This document shows, one piece after another, positions 52,475 to 63,542 of a stretch of 64,000 nt of DNA; position 1 is the first letter of the stretch, and every line of letters begins with the position of its first letter. The stretch lies in the NCBI GenBank assembly GCA_015146655.1, contig VKHL01000064.1, positions 1-64,000 of the forward strand. Direction: 5' to 3'. Below the pieces are notes generated by a model, which was not told where the DNA came from, did no database searches, and saw only the letters and a program-made list of their open reading frames with translations. Made by a program: the position numbers and the translations under genes. Origin of the DNA: Ochromonas danica. Taxonomy: Eukaryota > Sar > Chrysophyceae > Chromulinales > Chromulinaceae.

Positions 52475-53560
52475 ATGCTCGCTACGAAAAGAATTATTGC
52501 CTTGACCAAGCCCTTCACTCGCCAAACCTTGCTCACTCATCTGCCTGCCAGTCAACAAGGTTGGATGATGATGAGACCTCGCTTCCTCAGCACGGAGAAG
52601 AAAAACGATACCATCGCTGATGATGAAGCCATGGAGGTTCACTTCCGTGCCTCTGGTCGTCAACATCCTCTCCAGCTGAAGAAAGTCGAGTACACCTCGG
52701 AAGACATGGGTGACCACATGGGAAGACAACAGAACCACATCTGGACGAAGGAAGAGCTCCATGAGAAGATGACCACATTGTATCGCCACAAACCCGAGAC
52801 CTTTACTGACCATGCGATGAACAAGTTGATGTATGGTCTCTACCACACCTTCAACTTCATCACGGGTTACTCTCCTATCGATCCCACTCCCAAAGCCATC
52901 GAGTGGCGTCTGATCGTGTTGGAGAGTGTGGCAGGTGTTCCAGGCTTCGTGGCTGCTGGTATCCGCCATTTCCGCTCTTTGCGTCAATTGAAGAAGGACT
53001 ATGGTTGGATCCCCACGTTGTTGGAGGAGGCGGAGAATGAGCGCATGCATCTGCGCATCTGCTTGAACACCTTCAAGGCCACCACTGCTACTCGCGCCTT
53101 GGTGTTGGCTGTACAATACACCATGGCTCCTTTCCTCATGGCAGTGTATCTGACGAATCCTAAAGCGATGCACCGCTTCGTGGGGTATCTGGAGGAGACT
53201 GCCTGTGCCACCTATGTCAACACCATCAATCACATCGAGACTCCCGGCACGAAGCTCCACACTGCATGGGCCAATCTCCCAGCTCCTCCTCTGGCGATCG
53301 GCTACTATCACATGCCAAAGGATGCCATGTGGGTGGATACTTTGAAGTGCATGATGGCTGATGAGGCCAATCATCGCGACGTCAATCATACCTTCGCCTG
53401 TATGAAGAGTGACGATCCCAATCCCTTTCTTCAAGCTCATAAAGAAGATGCAGCATTTGCTTGGAGACTTGAAGTGTCTGGTGAACCAGCTTGGCCGGAG
53501 AAGGCAGCTTTGGAAGAGAAGTTGGCCAAGGATAAGAGTAAAGAGGTCAAGACTGCATGA
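52475..53560 (+). CDS. AOX: mitochondrial alternative oxidase
   Basis: A single exon of 361 residues. The enzyme passes electrons from ubiquinol to oxygen without pumping protons. The N-terminus is Arg/Thr-rich without acids, a mitochondrial presequence. All four iron-ligand helices are present: LESVAGVPGFVAA, LEEAENERMHL, LEETACATY and DEANHRDVNH, giving the six Glu/His ligands. The regulatory cysteine region of plant forms is absent, as in protists and fungi. Codon choice is more G/C-ending than in neighbours, consistent with high expression. Confidence 0.96.
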   Translation: MLATKRIIALTKPFTRQTLLTHLPASQQGWMMMRPRFLSTEKKNDTIADDEAMEVHFRASGRQHPLQLKKVEYTSEDMGDHMGRQQNHIWTKEELHEKMTTLYRHKPETFTDHAMNKLMYGLYHTFNFITGYSPIDPTPKAIEWRLIVLESVAGVPGFVAAGIRHFRSLRQLKKDYGWIPTLLEEAENERMHLRICLNTFKATTATRALVLAVQYTMAPFLMAVYLTNPKAMHRFVGYLEETACATYVNTINHIETPGTKLHTAWANLPAPPLAIGYYHMPKDAMWVDTLKCMMADEANHRDVNHTFACMKSDDPNPFLQAHKEDAAFAWRLEVSGEPAWPEKAALEEKLAKDKSKEVKTA

Positions 53561-53925
53561 TCGAAAAGTATTTTGCCATGTGGTTTGCAACTAGATCAGA
53601 ATTAAATGATGTCTGTAGTATGGCAGGGTGTTCGCTATACTGTATAGGCTGCTGTTGTGTTATAGAGTAGATCCATCATCTGTTTTTATAGCAGCAAGCA
53701 GTCGTTGGATTTGTTGTCATGCGAACAGCTGCCATAGATTTGATTAATTTTAGTAATTTTAACACTTTCAATTACCGCACTTGTTTGAATGATGATAACC
53801 GAAATTCAGGTGTTACAGTCTGTTCAAGGGACCAAAATTGAAAGTCTCGTTTGGTACATCCTCTATAGATTATATACGGTCTACAGGGACACAGACATCA
53901 ACAATCATTCATAATAAAGTTGATT
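53561..53925. other. intergenic region, convergent genes
   Basis: About 365 bp of 3' flank between AOX and the methyltransferase; no feature recognised. Confidence 0.55.
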
Positions 53926-54618
53926 TTACAGCTTGCGAACCATATAGCAGCCATCCGCCACTGGCAACAACACGGACTTCACACGAACATCTCGCTTGAT
54001 CTTCTCGTTCAACGCGATGATGGCTGCCGTGTCCACATCGCCAGCAGTGGGTTGAAGAATACGACCACTCCACAACACATTGTCCACTGCAATCACACCT
54101 CCTTTGCGGAGAAGAACAAGACTCTTCTCGTAGTAGGCATCATAGTTAGCCTTGTCTGCATCTATGAACACCAGGTCGTAGCTGCCCGCTTCTCCTGCTG
54201 CGATCATCGCTTCCAGCGAATCTACCGCCGAACCCACGCGAAAGTCGATCTTGTGCTCCACTCCCGCTGCCTTCCAAGCAGCCTTGCCCAACGTCGCGAA
54301 CTCGTCCGAGATGTCCAACCCCACGATCTTCGCATCTTCCGCCAGGTTCAAAGCCAGAGACAGAGTCGTCGAGCCTCGAAAGACGCCCACTTCAATCACC
54401 TTCTTCACGTCCAGAAGAGCTCCCAGCCAGCTCAAGAACTGAGCTTCATCAGGAGATCCCATCATTCCGCTTCGTTCGTGCTGCATGATTTCTTCACGCA
54501 AGGACACCTGAGCAGGAGTCTCTCCGATATGCTCGAGCACATAGGGGTAGAGTTCAGGATGACTACCTAAAGTAGTTGCTCTCTCATGTTTGGCAACGGA
54601 TTGATGGTTGGTTTTCAT
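53926..54618 (-). CDS. caffeoyl-CoA/catechol-type O-methyltransferase
   Basis: 230 residues from the ATG of MKTNHQ; the frame is open upstream to 54741, which would add a hydrophobic 41-residue leader (TTLLSFLFVILLNINTL), so a secreted or membrane form cannot be excluded. Family features: VIEVGVFRGSTTLSLAL (SAM motif I), IVGLDISDEF, YDLVFIDADKANYDAYYE with metal-binding Asp, and GGVIAVDNVLWSGR. Members methylate catechol-type hydroxyls using Mg2+. The acceptor is unknown. Confidence 0.88.
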   Translation of the reverse strand: MKTNHQSVAKHERATTLGSHPELYPYVLEHIGETPAQVSLREEIMQHERSGMMGSPDEAQFLSWLGALLDVKKVIEVGVFRGSTTLSLALNLAEDAKIVGLDISDEFATLGKAAWKAAGVEHKIDFRVGSAVDSLEAMIAAGEAGSYDLVFIDADKANYDAYYEKSLVLLRKGGVIAVDNVLWSGRILQPTAGDVDTAAIIALNEKIKRDVRVKSVLLPVADGCYMVRKL

Positions 54619-55311
54619 GATCACACTGAAGACTTGAGGCAAGGTGTTGATATTGAGGAGAATGACAAATAAGAATGACAAGAGTGTGGTGCACACCATT
54701 TCTAGTATATAAAAAGATGCCACTTGGCAGAAATTCTGCAATCTTCCAATTCAGAATTTCTACATGCTCTTCCTTTCTTTCTTCTTTGTTGTTATTCCTT
54801 ATCACATCCAAGAAGGGGGTGCCCTTGTCACATCCAAGAAAGTGGTGCAATCGGAATCCATAATTCCATGTCATTCCATATGGAATAACTGTTCCGTTAA
54901 AAACAACAGTTAACTTAAGAAGTCAGGTTCACTGCTTTGGTCTTGGCAAGGGGCAGCGGCATTCCACTTGAAGTTGTTCGCAGAACACACAGAGGCTGTG
55001 GGGGGTTTGGGCGGGTACGTGGCTTTGGATGATAGAGGCTGACGCAGCACTTCAAGAGCATTGCAAGACCTTCTGACATCATCATCATCCTCGTTGTTCC
55101 TTCCCTCTTGGTCCACCCAACGCGCAGAGGAGAGAAAACGTGCCGAGAGCAATCCAAGAGAGATCCAAGAGAGAGAGAGAGAGTCTGTTTGGTTGTATGT
55201 GCTGTGGAATTACTCCCAGTTCTATACAGATATCCATTATTTGATCTTGGAGATAAACGGAAGGCAGTGTATTTTTATTAAATCTCTATTACTCTTGAAC
55301 TTTTATTTTTC
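54619..55311. other. divergent intergenic region
   Basis: About 690 bp. It contains the 26-bp-period direct repeat at 54802-54848, and a GA run at 55165-55183. Frames at 54910-55157 on the - strand overlap in two phases and are probably chance. Confidence 0.5.
54802..54848. repeat. two-copy direct repeat, period 26 bp
   Basis: TCACATCCAAGAA followed by GTGGTGC-like sequence occurs at 54802-54822 and 54828-54848 with two mismatches. Confidence 0.9.
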
Positions 55312-56696
55312 ATGATGGTTGATTCTTCTAATAATCAGAATGAAGAGAAAAGTCTTCCTCCATCATCATCATCATCTTCTTCTTCCATTACTTCTACAGC
55401 AGGTGCTGTGCGATTTGCCACGGAGATGAAAGATACCGAGAAAGATGATCATGTAACAACTATTGATATTTCAGAATTTAAAGCCCTTCAAGGTATACCA
55501 ATCAAACCTACGATGACCAACTTTGCTACAAATCGTCTTAATCGAACCCTTAAGGTAAGCAAGATTTTCATTTCTACAAGAATACGATATGACATGTATA
55601 TCAAACATGTGTTCTGCTCAACATGATCTAACAATATGCTTGTCCGTTGATTGATTGTAGAGATTAGCTGATGATTCCGTGGAAATGAGCTTTCTTGATG
55701 AATATGAAGCTTCTCTTGCCAAACGTGAGTGTATAATACGTAATCAGATGGCATCATTACAGAATATCTTATCGATGGAGGATGAAGGTCAAAGAAGAGA
55801 GCTTTTCTCTGAAGATGGTATTGTACAAGCAATCACAGATTATATTCAAAACTTAGAAAGTGCAACCAAGAATATGAATCGACGTATTCATCATTTGCAT
55901 GCGATGAGTGACGTTAACCAGAATGAAGTGCTGTTGGAGAATCCAATGATCGAAAATGCCACCTCGCAAAATGAGTGTGCTGGTAGTATTGATGGGCAAA
56001 CTACTGTGGCATCCTCTTCCACCATGTCGTCCTCATCTAGTACTTCCCTTCTTTGGTCCGCCGACTGTGAATATCAAAAAGGAGCATGCCGTAATCTAGG
56101 ACGACCTGCTGCAGCAGCAATCAGATTAATTAATGTCCCATCTGAAAGGTCTCTTGCCCTGGCGTTGATTACATTGGATGCTCTGTTAATCTATTGCAAC
56201 GAGCTTTTCTGTTATTGTGCAGCGTGGAAGTATCCAGCGTCATCGGGCATCTCTATTCTGCCTCTCGTGTTCCCTGAAGATCGCCCGCTCCTTCTCTCTC
56301 GATTAAACTCATTGAAAGCTAAGCAGAGCTTGAACAGTAGCGTAATCGCTGGAGGATCTGATTTGGCTAGTGACAGTTGCAGTGATAGTAGTGGTGACCA
56401 AAGCATGTCAACTGGTAGTGGTAGCAGCCGACTCAGTCGGCAGGATCTGTCAGAGATTGTTGTTCGAGCTTATCTGCCTGATGACAACACCTACTCTTCT
56501 TCGACTGATAGATATCTCTTAGCTCTGATGCACAAGAGGAAATTTTGCAAATTTCAAATAGCCGCCCATTTTACGTAAGTTATCGTTACGTAGATGTGTT
56601 AGAACACTCTAATGATCATCATTGTTTCATGTGAACAGAGAGGATAGTGATGACATACCAGATCGCTTGGCAGTCACGGTATTATTTGACGATTGA
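55312..56696 (+). CDS. PAS-domain protein of unknown role
   Basis: Exons 55312-55554, 55661-56574 and 56639-56696 join in phase to 404 residues. A Ser-rich disordered N-terminus and a coiled-coil-like stretch (SFLDEYEASLAKRECIIRNQMASLQNIL, AITDYIQNLESATKNMNRRIHHL) come before a PAS domain at about 240-300: ALITLDALLIYCNELFCYCA, then ISILPLVFPEDRPLLLSRLNSL, the usual N-E-x-F and P-E-D-R-P landmarks. A C-terminal KRKFCKFQI closes the fold, followed by an acidic tail. No kinase or DNA-binding domain is seen. The Cys pair in LFCYCAAW is not the LOV NCRFLQ motif. Confidence 0.7.
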
Positions 56697-57116
56697 TTAT
56701 GAGCACTCTTTCATCTTAGGGAAAAGAGTGCAATTTTCATTGTGGAAGTGGTTGTTTCTTTGGACAATGCTTCTCTATCGGCCAGATCTTCCGAGTTTTG
56801 TCTTCTCTTTCTCTTCTGTTTTTGTCTTCTAGTTTTTGATAACTTTGTGTATTAGCAAAGCAGTCATTCATTTTGTTTCGTGATCGTTGCCGTGTACTCC
56901 ATATCTGTAGTGTACAGTTTTCATCTACTACCATGTGTTTCAGCTGCTATCTCTTGGCGTTTGCTCTACTTCACAAGCCTGATCTAGAGTAGGTTGCATA
57001 AATCTATTTGTAAGTTGTATATATTATTAATGGTTACTCCCTTCTCTTGCTTGTGGTAAGGAGATGCACATCAATGGCAACACATTCACCAACCCAATGG
57101 ATAAGATGATTATCAT
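56697..57116. other. intergenic region, convergent genes
   Basis: About 420 bp of AT-rich 3' flank. A 61-codon hydrophobic frame at 56647-56832 overlaps the end of the PAS gene out of frame and is taken as chance. Confidence 0.55.
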
Positions 57117-57638
57117 TTAATTGTTCTTTGCCATTTCTGCTTTTCTGTTTGGCTGATCTTTCTTATCAATTTGATACAGCCGGTAGAGGAGGAGGATGGG
57201 GATGATCGTCCAGGGCAGATTGACTAGAAAGACAACCAATAAATTGGTACCTTCAACCTCTTCTAGAACTTCCATGGCAAAATACACAATGGTACTATAA
57301 ATTAAAGCACCTGAGAACGGAAGGGCAACAAAGTTGAGCCAAGGGGTCTTCTTATACAATCCCCACGCTGTGAGAACATAGAGTGGTCCAAATAGGAAGA
57401 CTTCTATACCACAGAGAATACGCAGCCAAAGTGGCATATCATAGAAGATCGGATCATAGTGAGCATAGATAAACCAGATTTGTCGTATAATCTCTAGCAA
57501 TGGAGAATTGTGAGCTAAAGTACACGTCAAACCATTCCAATTACATCCAAAATAATACAAAGGCTCGAAAACAAGTGCTGTAAAAGCAAAGATTAGATAC
57601 CATACAAACAATAGTACTTCTATTCCATTCTCCAACAT
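57117..57638 (-). CDS. EXPERA-domain protein, TMEM97/sigma-2 receptor-like
   Basis: A single exon of 173 residues (human TMEM97 has 176), starting at MLENGIEV; the frame is open further upstream to 57794. Four membrane segments: EVLLFVWYLIFAFTALVFEP, WLRILCGIEVFLFGPLYVLTAW, WLNFVALPFSGALIYSTIVYF and TNLLVVFLVNLPWTIIPILLLY. A Lys-rich cytosolic tail resembles an ER-retention ending. The EXPERA family binds or isomerises sterols; a sterol-handling ER role is inferred. Confidence 0.78.
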   Translation of the reverse strand: MLENGIEVLLFVWYLIFAFTALVFEPLYYFGCNWNGLTCTLAHNSPLLEIIRQIWFIYAHYDPIFYDMPLWLRILCGIEVFLFGPLYVLTAWGLYKKTPWLNFVALPFSGALIYSTIVYFAMEVLEEVEGTNLLVVFLVNLPWTIIPILLLYRLYQIDKKDQPNRKAEMAKNN

Positions 57639-57867
57639 GATTGAATGGAAAGGTCTCCAGACACACAAAGGAAACAGCAGCAGAGGAGAAAGCTCTATTT
57701 TGCGAGTTTTAAAGCCGATTTTGCCAAAAGGAAACCACACATCATAACAACAGCTTCTCTGTGACAGAACTTCACACAATATTATCAACAACAATCAGGA
57801 ATTCCTTCTCAATATCATCAACAACGCTATCATCGGTGACCACAGTGAACTGATTTGTGTATAGATT

Positions 57868-58506
57868 ATGACGCTCTTCCATCGACTCTCACCAGACATG
57901 TTGATTTCTATAGCTCCTTATTGTAGCTCTTTGAGAGAGTTCGTTCTATTGCTTTATGCTACCAAACTCATTCTCCTTTATCGACACGGTAAAGACGACG
58001 CATTCTGGGAAAAGCTACTACAACACTATCTCTGTGCCTTTGGGCGAGACCTCCAACATGTCTTGAATAACTACCAGAATATTCGATCATCCTCTCATAT
58101 CATGGATTCACACAATACTGTGTGGTATCATACAACACAAGATCTCTTTACCATAAGGAAATGTTCACGTTCGGGTTGTTATCAACAGTATGAAGAATGG
58201 ATGAATCACAATCAAGCATGTTCTTATCATCCTGGAAAGCTCAAGAATAATGCTCTAACGTGTTGTCGAGAAAGAAGTTTTCGCAGTCCTGGCTGCAAGA
58301 GAACTTCTCACAGTGGCCTGTTTCACTATTTCTTGTTTTCACGAAGAGAAGTTGCTCGTAGTTCACAAATTCAAGAGAAGCGTAATGATGACAAGCTACC
58401 TATTATTAAAGCCAACAGATCCCCATTATCAGCTGGTCTATCTAAATCAAAAGAAGAAATTATTTTGTGTTTACCCTTGATTGAGAGAAGAGCTCATCCA
58501 GCATAG
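57868..58506 (+). CDS. small protein with CHORD-like zinc-binding segment
   Basis: A single exon of 212 residues. The N-terminus (SPDMLISIAPYCSSLREFVLLLYATK) is reminiscent of an F-box-like helix bundle. At about 97-150 KCSRSGCYQQYEEW is followed by ACSYHPGKL, LTCCRERSF and SPGCKRTSH; C-x-YHPG, CC and GC-x3-H are hallmarks of the CHORD zinc domain. The C-terminal 60 residues are basic and Ser-rich. Function unknown. It is divergent from the TMEM97-like gene by 230 bp. Confidence 0.65.
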   Translation: MTLFHRLSPDMLISIAPYCSSLREFVLLLYATKLILLYRHGKDDAFWEKLLQHYLCAFGRDLQHVLNNYQNIRSSSHIMDSHNTVWYHTTQDLFTIRKCSRSGCYQQYEEWMNHNQACSYHPGKLKNNALTCCRERSFRSPGCKRTSHSGLFHYFLFSRREVARSSQIQEKRNDDKLPIIKANRSPLSAGLSKSKEEIILCLPLIERRAHPA

Positions 58507-59457
58507 TGTTTAGGTTGAATAGCCGTTGAATTCGAATTGTCCTAGGCCTCAATGGTTGCGATGTCAAGGTTGTCAATAAGAGCAAACATGGTGTTACTGT
58601 CCATACTGACGACCACCTCAACAAGACTAAGAAGAAGCTACTGAGCGCCAGAATATCTCCAATGCCGCCGATTTATCCAATAGTGTGGATGTGCGATCGG
58701 AGTTGTGGAATCTGATCGACAGTGCACAGTATTCCTCTTGGGTTCAGTACACAGTATTATTTGATGCAGTACACAGTATTCGCGTCTGCAACACTATTCA
58801 GGGATGAGCTGATCGTCCAATAGGAACACTAGTCCTCCTGCATGAGCATCGGGTCCAGAAGATCTGAAAGGCTCCATCAGCGAGGTCAATGCAATGCAGG
58901 CCCACAACAACATCTCTGGCGAGATCTTTTTGCCAAAAGAGTTATTCCGCATTTGGCAACAAGTGCCACTCTTGAGATAACATTAGGGATTGATAAAGTA
59001 GATGTACTTGCGTTGAATAATTTATGCTTGTCGTTGTTATGCTTCACATCTTTGACCGAAACTTTGTTTGCAGTGAGATATTACGCTGAGATATTATGGG
59101 AGAATTTCAATGCAATGTTGCGAACCATGGACATTTCTTAATTTTAATTAACACTCATTAGTATCTAAACTCTTCTGAACAGGTATATGAAGTTTTAAGC
59201 AATGTACATTGCTTTTTAGTTGGGGAATGTTACAACAGCATGTAGACCGACAGTTCTTCCATAGCCCCAACCAAATTTTGTTGGAAATTCCGGATTTTGG
59301 TTAGAAATCACAAAACAGGAGAAAGAAGTCATATAATCGCATTCGAAAGTCGTCATGTGGAGTGGGGGTGACCTGCTCCTTTCTATTGGTTTGGTGGATG
59401 AGCAAGCGCCAATTTGTTGGTCTGTGCTCACCCTTGCACAATTCACAGTGATAAATT
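58507..59457. other. 950-bp intergenic region with possible gene remains
   Basis: No assignable gene. Frames of 50-100 codons (58842-59141 and an upstream stretch around 58550-58710) have reasonable composition but no recognised family. A three-copy 14-bp repeat lies at 58720-58780. It could hold a decayed gene or the ATPase promoter. Confidence 0.4.
58720..58780. repeat. three copies of CAGT(A/G)CACAGTATT
   Basis: 14-bp units at 58720-58733, 58745-58758 and 58767-58780; the last two are identical and the first has one change. Confidence 0.92.
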
Positions 59458-62400
59458 ATGGAGCCTTCCTATGCGGCTGCTAAAAAAGATGATGACGATG
59501 ATTCTGAATGCATTCGTCGCTCAGAAGCGAGTACCTTAAATGGATCGACAACATGGATCACCACGTCGACGGGTGAACACAAACCGTTAGACACCCATCA
59601 TGCCACATTAAATGCTCGTCGAAGTGGATCTGCCAGTGTGTTGATCACGAATGAAAAGGGAGAAGTTACAATTCAGAGAAAGACGACTGATCTGACCATT
59701 GCCATCCAGAAGCGTATTAGTGCCTCTTCCCTGCCTAGTATTATCCCTACCATAAAAAGAGAGCCTTCAGCTCCTTTGCTCAATGCTGAGGACGCCTTGG
59801 AGAGAACAGGTGGTAAGGGAGCTGCAGGTGCTTATTCCGAGCACATGTATCCTCTGGAAGTGATTGCCGAGAAGTTCCACACTGACATTAATTTCCAAGA
59901 GCCTGCCAAAAGCAAAGGCTTGACAACACCTGCTGCAGAAGAATTGCTGAAAGAGTATGGACCTAACGTCCTCACTCCTCCACCCAAAGTTCCCTTGTGG
60001 TTGTTGTTCTTGCTGCAGTTCACGAGTGCCCTCATGGTTCTCTTGGAGATCACGGCTCTACTTTGTATTATTCTCTTTATTGTTAATACGTCGGTCCTTG
60101 ATAATCTCTACCTCGGTGTGTTGCTCTTCCTCGTCGTGGTGGTCACTTGCTATGAGACCTATTCTCAAGAGGCCAAGTCGGACTCTTTGATGGAGCAGTT
60201 CCGTGCCATGGTGCCAGCAGCGGCCCTCGTCATCCGTGACGGCCAAATGAAGTCTGTGGATACTGCCAATCTGGTCTTAGGTGATATCATCCGCATCAAA
60301 TCAGGCGACAAGGTTCCTGCTGACTGTCGTATCATCCTCAACGAGAGTATGAAGGTTAGTTGTCCAATGGAGCCTTCTCTTTGTGAAGTGATAAATTCAC
60401 CTCTTCTTTCTATAATGTAGGTGGATCAGTCCATGATCACTGGAGAGGCTGAGCCTGTGGACAGTCAAGTCACCGCTGCTGATCCTCATGCTCTAGAAGC
60501 TAAGAACATCATCTTTAACGGCTCTTTGGTTGTTGATGGTGCTTGCTATGCAGTGGTCATTCGTACGGGTGATGCTACTTTGATCGGCACCATGGTGGAA
60601 ATGACTGGTGATGCTGACAAGGCCGTCAGTACGTTGAAAGCGGATATCGAGTACTTCGTGAAAGTGTTGACCATCTTCGCTTTGTGCCAAGCTGCAACTG
60701 TCTTCATCGTGGGTCTGTCTCGTGGATTGGATCCTATCCAGGTCTTCATTAACGGATTTGTGGTCATCATGGTGGGTAACGTTCCTCAGGGATTGCCCAC
60801 GACCATCACGGCCTGTTTGTTCATTATCGCCGAGAAGATGCGCGAACACAATGTCTTTGTCAAGAAGTTGGATATTATCGAAACCTTGGGGTGCTGTACT
60901 TGTATTTGCACGGACAAGACTGGAACTTTGACTCTCAACCTAATGACTGTGGCCAATGCCTGGGCTCACAACAACACGATGACGGCTGATGGTTTTCGAG
61001 ACCTTTCTGCCCAGGGTCTGAGTTTCCAGCAATCTCGTTTGTTGGAGATCGCTGCTCTCAATTCTCGTGTGGTTTTGGAGAAGAAGTCGGAAGACAGCGA
61101 CGAGTTGGCTCCCAATGGAGATGCAACGGAGCTGGGTTTGTATCGTTTCTGTCGAGATTGTCTGAAGATTTCTCAACAAGTAGACATTGAGGAGTTCCGC
61201 AGCAACAATCGCAAAGTGCATGAGATCCCTTTCAACTCTTCCTTCAAGTGGCAGATGTCTATTCATTCTCTGGGTTCGGCAAATGGCAAGCAAATCGTTT
61301 TCTTGAAAGGAGCCCCTGATGTCTTGCTGGGCAAGTGCAGCAGCTATCTGAATGAAGAAGGCGTCATCGTCCCCATGGACGAAAACTTCTCCTCTGTCTA
61401 CACGAGTGCCTATGAGGCTTTCGGTGGTAATGGTGAACGTGTTCTTGGCTTTTGCATGAAGGCGTTGAATGGTGACTTCGAAGCTATGATGGATGCTGAT
61501 CCAAAGTTCAAGGAAAGACTCCGTGCAGACTTCATCGGCAAAGATACTGAGAATCCTGTGAAGGACATGGTGTTTGTTGGATTGATCACGCTCATGGATC
61601 CTGCTCGCAAGGAAGTTCCTCAAGCTGTGAAAGACTGCCACACAGCTGGTGTGAAGGTGGTTATGGTGACTGGAGATCACCCCCTCACAGCGGCAGCCAT
61701 TGCTCGCAATATTGGTTTGATTACCTTCCCCACTCGTGACGTGCTTGCAAAAGAGCGCGGTGTTCCGATTGATCAGGTGAATCCCGATGAAGTGAAAGCT
61801 GTGGTGGTCCATGGAGGAGAGATCCCCAAGATGACCGAAGAAGATTGGCAAAAGCTGATCGCGAAGCCTGAGATCGTCTTTGCAAGAACTTCTCCAGAGC
61901 AGAAGTTGACCATTGTGAAGGAGTTCACGAAGGCTGGTAATGTGACGGCAATGACCGGGGATGGTGTGAACGACTCCCCAGCTCTCAAGCAGGCAGCTAT
62001 TGGTATTGCTATGGGTATGAACGGTAGCTCTGTGGCAAAAGAGGCAGCTGATGTGGTTCTATTGGATGACAACTTTGCTTCCATTGTGGTGGGTATTCGT
62101 GAAGGTAGATTGTTGTTTGCGAATCTGAAGAAGTCGATTGCCTATACCTTGGCACATCTTCCTCCTGAGGTCATTCCTGTGCTGCTGTGGGGTTATGTTG
62201 GCTTTCCTCAACCAATGGGCTCATTGCTCTGTCTTTGCGTTGATCTCCTCACAGAACTGGTTCCCGCCACATCCTTTGCCTTCGAGAAGGCAGAAAGTCT
62301 CATTATGCAAGTTCCTCCTCGCCACCTCAAGACAGAACGCCTCACATCATTCAAGCTTTTGTTCTATGCCTATGGTCAAGCTGGTGTGATTATTACAGCA

Positions 62401-62892
62401 GCGTGCTGGTTTGTCTTCTTCCGTACGTTTGGTCGCTATAATGTCCCTGCCATCGAGGTTGCCGGCAACAATAACAAGTACTTCCCCAAGACGGACCATT
62501 GGAACTATGTGACGGATGATGGTGATGTCTACAACAATCGCGAGCAGCTGCACATCTTACAGTCAGTTTATGCTGGATGGTATCTAATGATTGTGATTGG
62601 ACAGGCTGCTCACGTGTGGGTTTGCCGTACTTGCACAGTGTCCATCTTCACTCATGGTTTCTTTACCAATAAAGTGACCAACTATGGTGTAGTGATAGCC
62701 ATCGCTTTAGCTTGTTTTGTTGTTTACTGTCCGGGAATTCGTTATGTCGTCCAAGCTCGCAACCCCATGTCTCTGGAGATCCTCTATGCCTCGCTCTGGG
62801 TAACCGCTGCATTGTGGGGATACACAGAAGGCAGGAAATGGTTCACTCGTACCTACCCTGAGCATTGGCTCAACAATTGGTTGGCGTGGTAG
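59458..62892 (+). CDS. P-type cation ATPase, P2C (Na,K/H,K-ATPase alpha-like)
   Basis: Two exons (59458-60354, 60421-62892) give 1122 residues. The pump core resembles animal Na,K-ATPase alpha: GLTTPAAEELLKEYGPNVLTPPP, MVPAAALVIRDG, GDKVPADCRII, MITGEAEP (TGE actuator loop), phosphorylated Asp464 in CTDKTGTLT, KGAPDVLLGKC, MVTGDHPLTA and TGDGVNDSPALK. Ten spans are expected. Ion-site residues differ from Na,K-ATPase: M4 has VPQGLP (Gln422 for the Glu of PEGL), M5 has AHLPPE (His878 for Ser775), M6 has DLLTEL (Glu for Asp808). The N-terminus is about 100 residues longer than usual. No beta subunit gene is nearby. The transported ion is therefore uncertain. Confidence 0.92.
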
Positions 62893-63542
62893 AGTGGTAA
62901 TACTTGTGGTGTGCATATTTTGAGTGAAGGTTTTGCTCTTGTGGCGCCACCATTATTGTTGTATTAGTTGAATTTGTTCCTGACAATTTTTGCTCAATTT
63001 TGTGCGTTGTTGGAGCTATTATACACACTTCCAACAGTCCTTGTCCCAATAATAGGGCACTTCCACTTCTACTCCTAGTAGAGTAGTAACATTATAGATT
63101 CCTTACAATTACTTAGGTTAAAGATAATAACTCCACGTCGTCAACTGTCTTTCTTGGTATTGATCTTTAATAACAGGGTGATTAATTTGTAGTAATCAAC
63201 TAGATTCTGTATATTTTTGCATACTACAACTTCACAATCGAATCAAGCATTCCACATGGTGCTTGAGATATACTTTGCAGAGCAGGACCACCAGATGGTT
63301 GGCTGGCTGGCTGGCTGGCTACCTGGCTATCTGGCAACCTGGCTACCTGGCGGGTTCTAGAAAGGTTGGTGGCGGGCGTCAGTGCAGCTTCTGTCAATTA
63401 GTCCATTGATTGATTTGACTCCTTGTCCAACATTGCATTCACCTTCTTGTTACTAGGTTGACTTGCTTTGTGATTGATTCTAATTATTGTCTAGAGCCCT
63501 TTCTTTGCAAACCATTAAAAGAAGAGTAAACTGTCAATCATC
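62893..63542. other. intergenic region
   Basis: About 650 bp between two + strand genes. It contains the GGCT-type repeat at 63297-63354. No gene is seen. Confidence 0.55.
63297..63354. repeat. GGCT/CTGG-rich imperfect tandem repeat
   Basis: Five perfect GGCT units at 63301-63320 continue into imperfect units of the type ACCTGGCT/ATCTGGCA. About 190 bp upstream of the HSP90 start. Confidence 0.9.

Noticed and set aside
52427-53590. 387-codon antisense frame across the alternative oxidase gene
   Set aside because: Caused by the biased codon use of AOX; the + strand protein is unambiguous.
56647-56832. Hydrophobic 61-codon frame after the PAS gene
   Set aside because: Out of phase with the spliced PAS gene, whose correct acceptor leads to an acidic tail ending at 56696.
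60940-61851. 303-codon antisense frame in the P-type ATPase
   Set aside because: Shadow of a highly biased coding strand.
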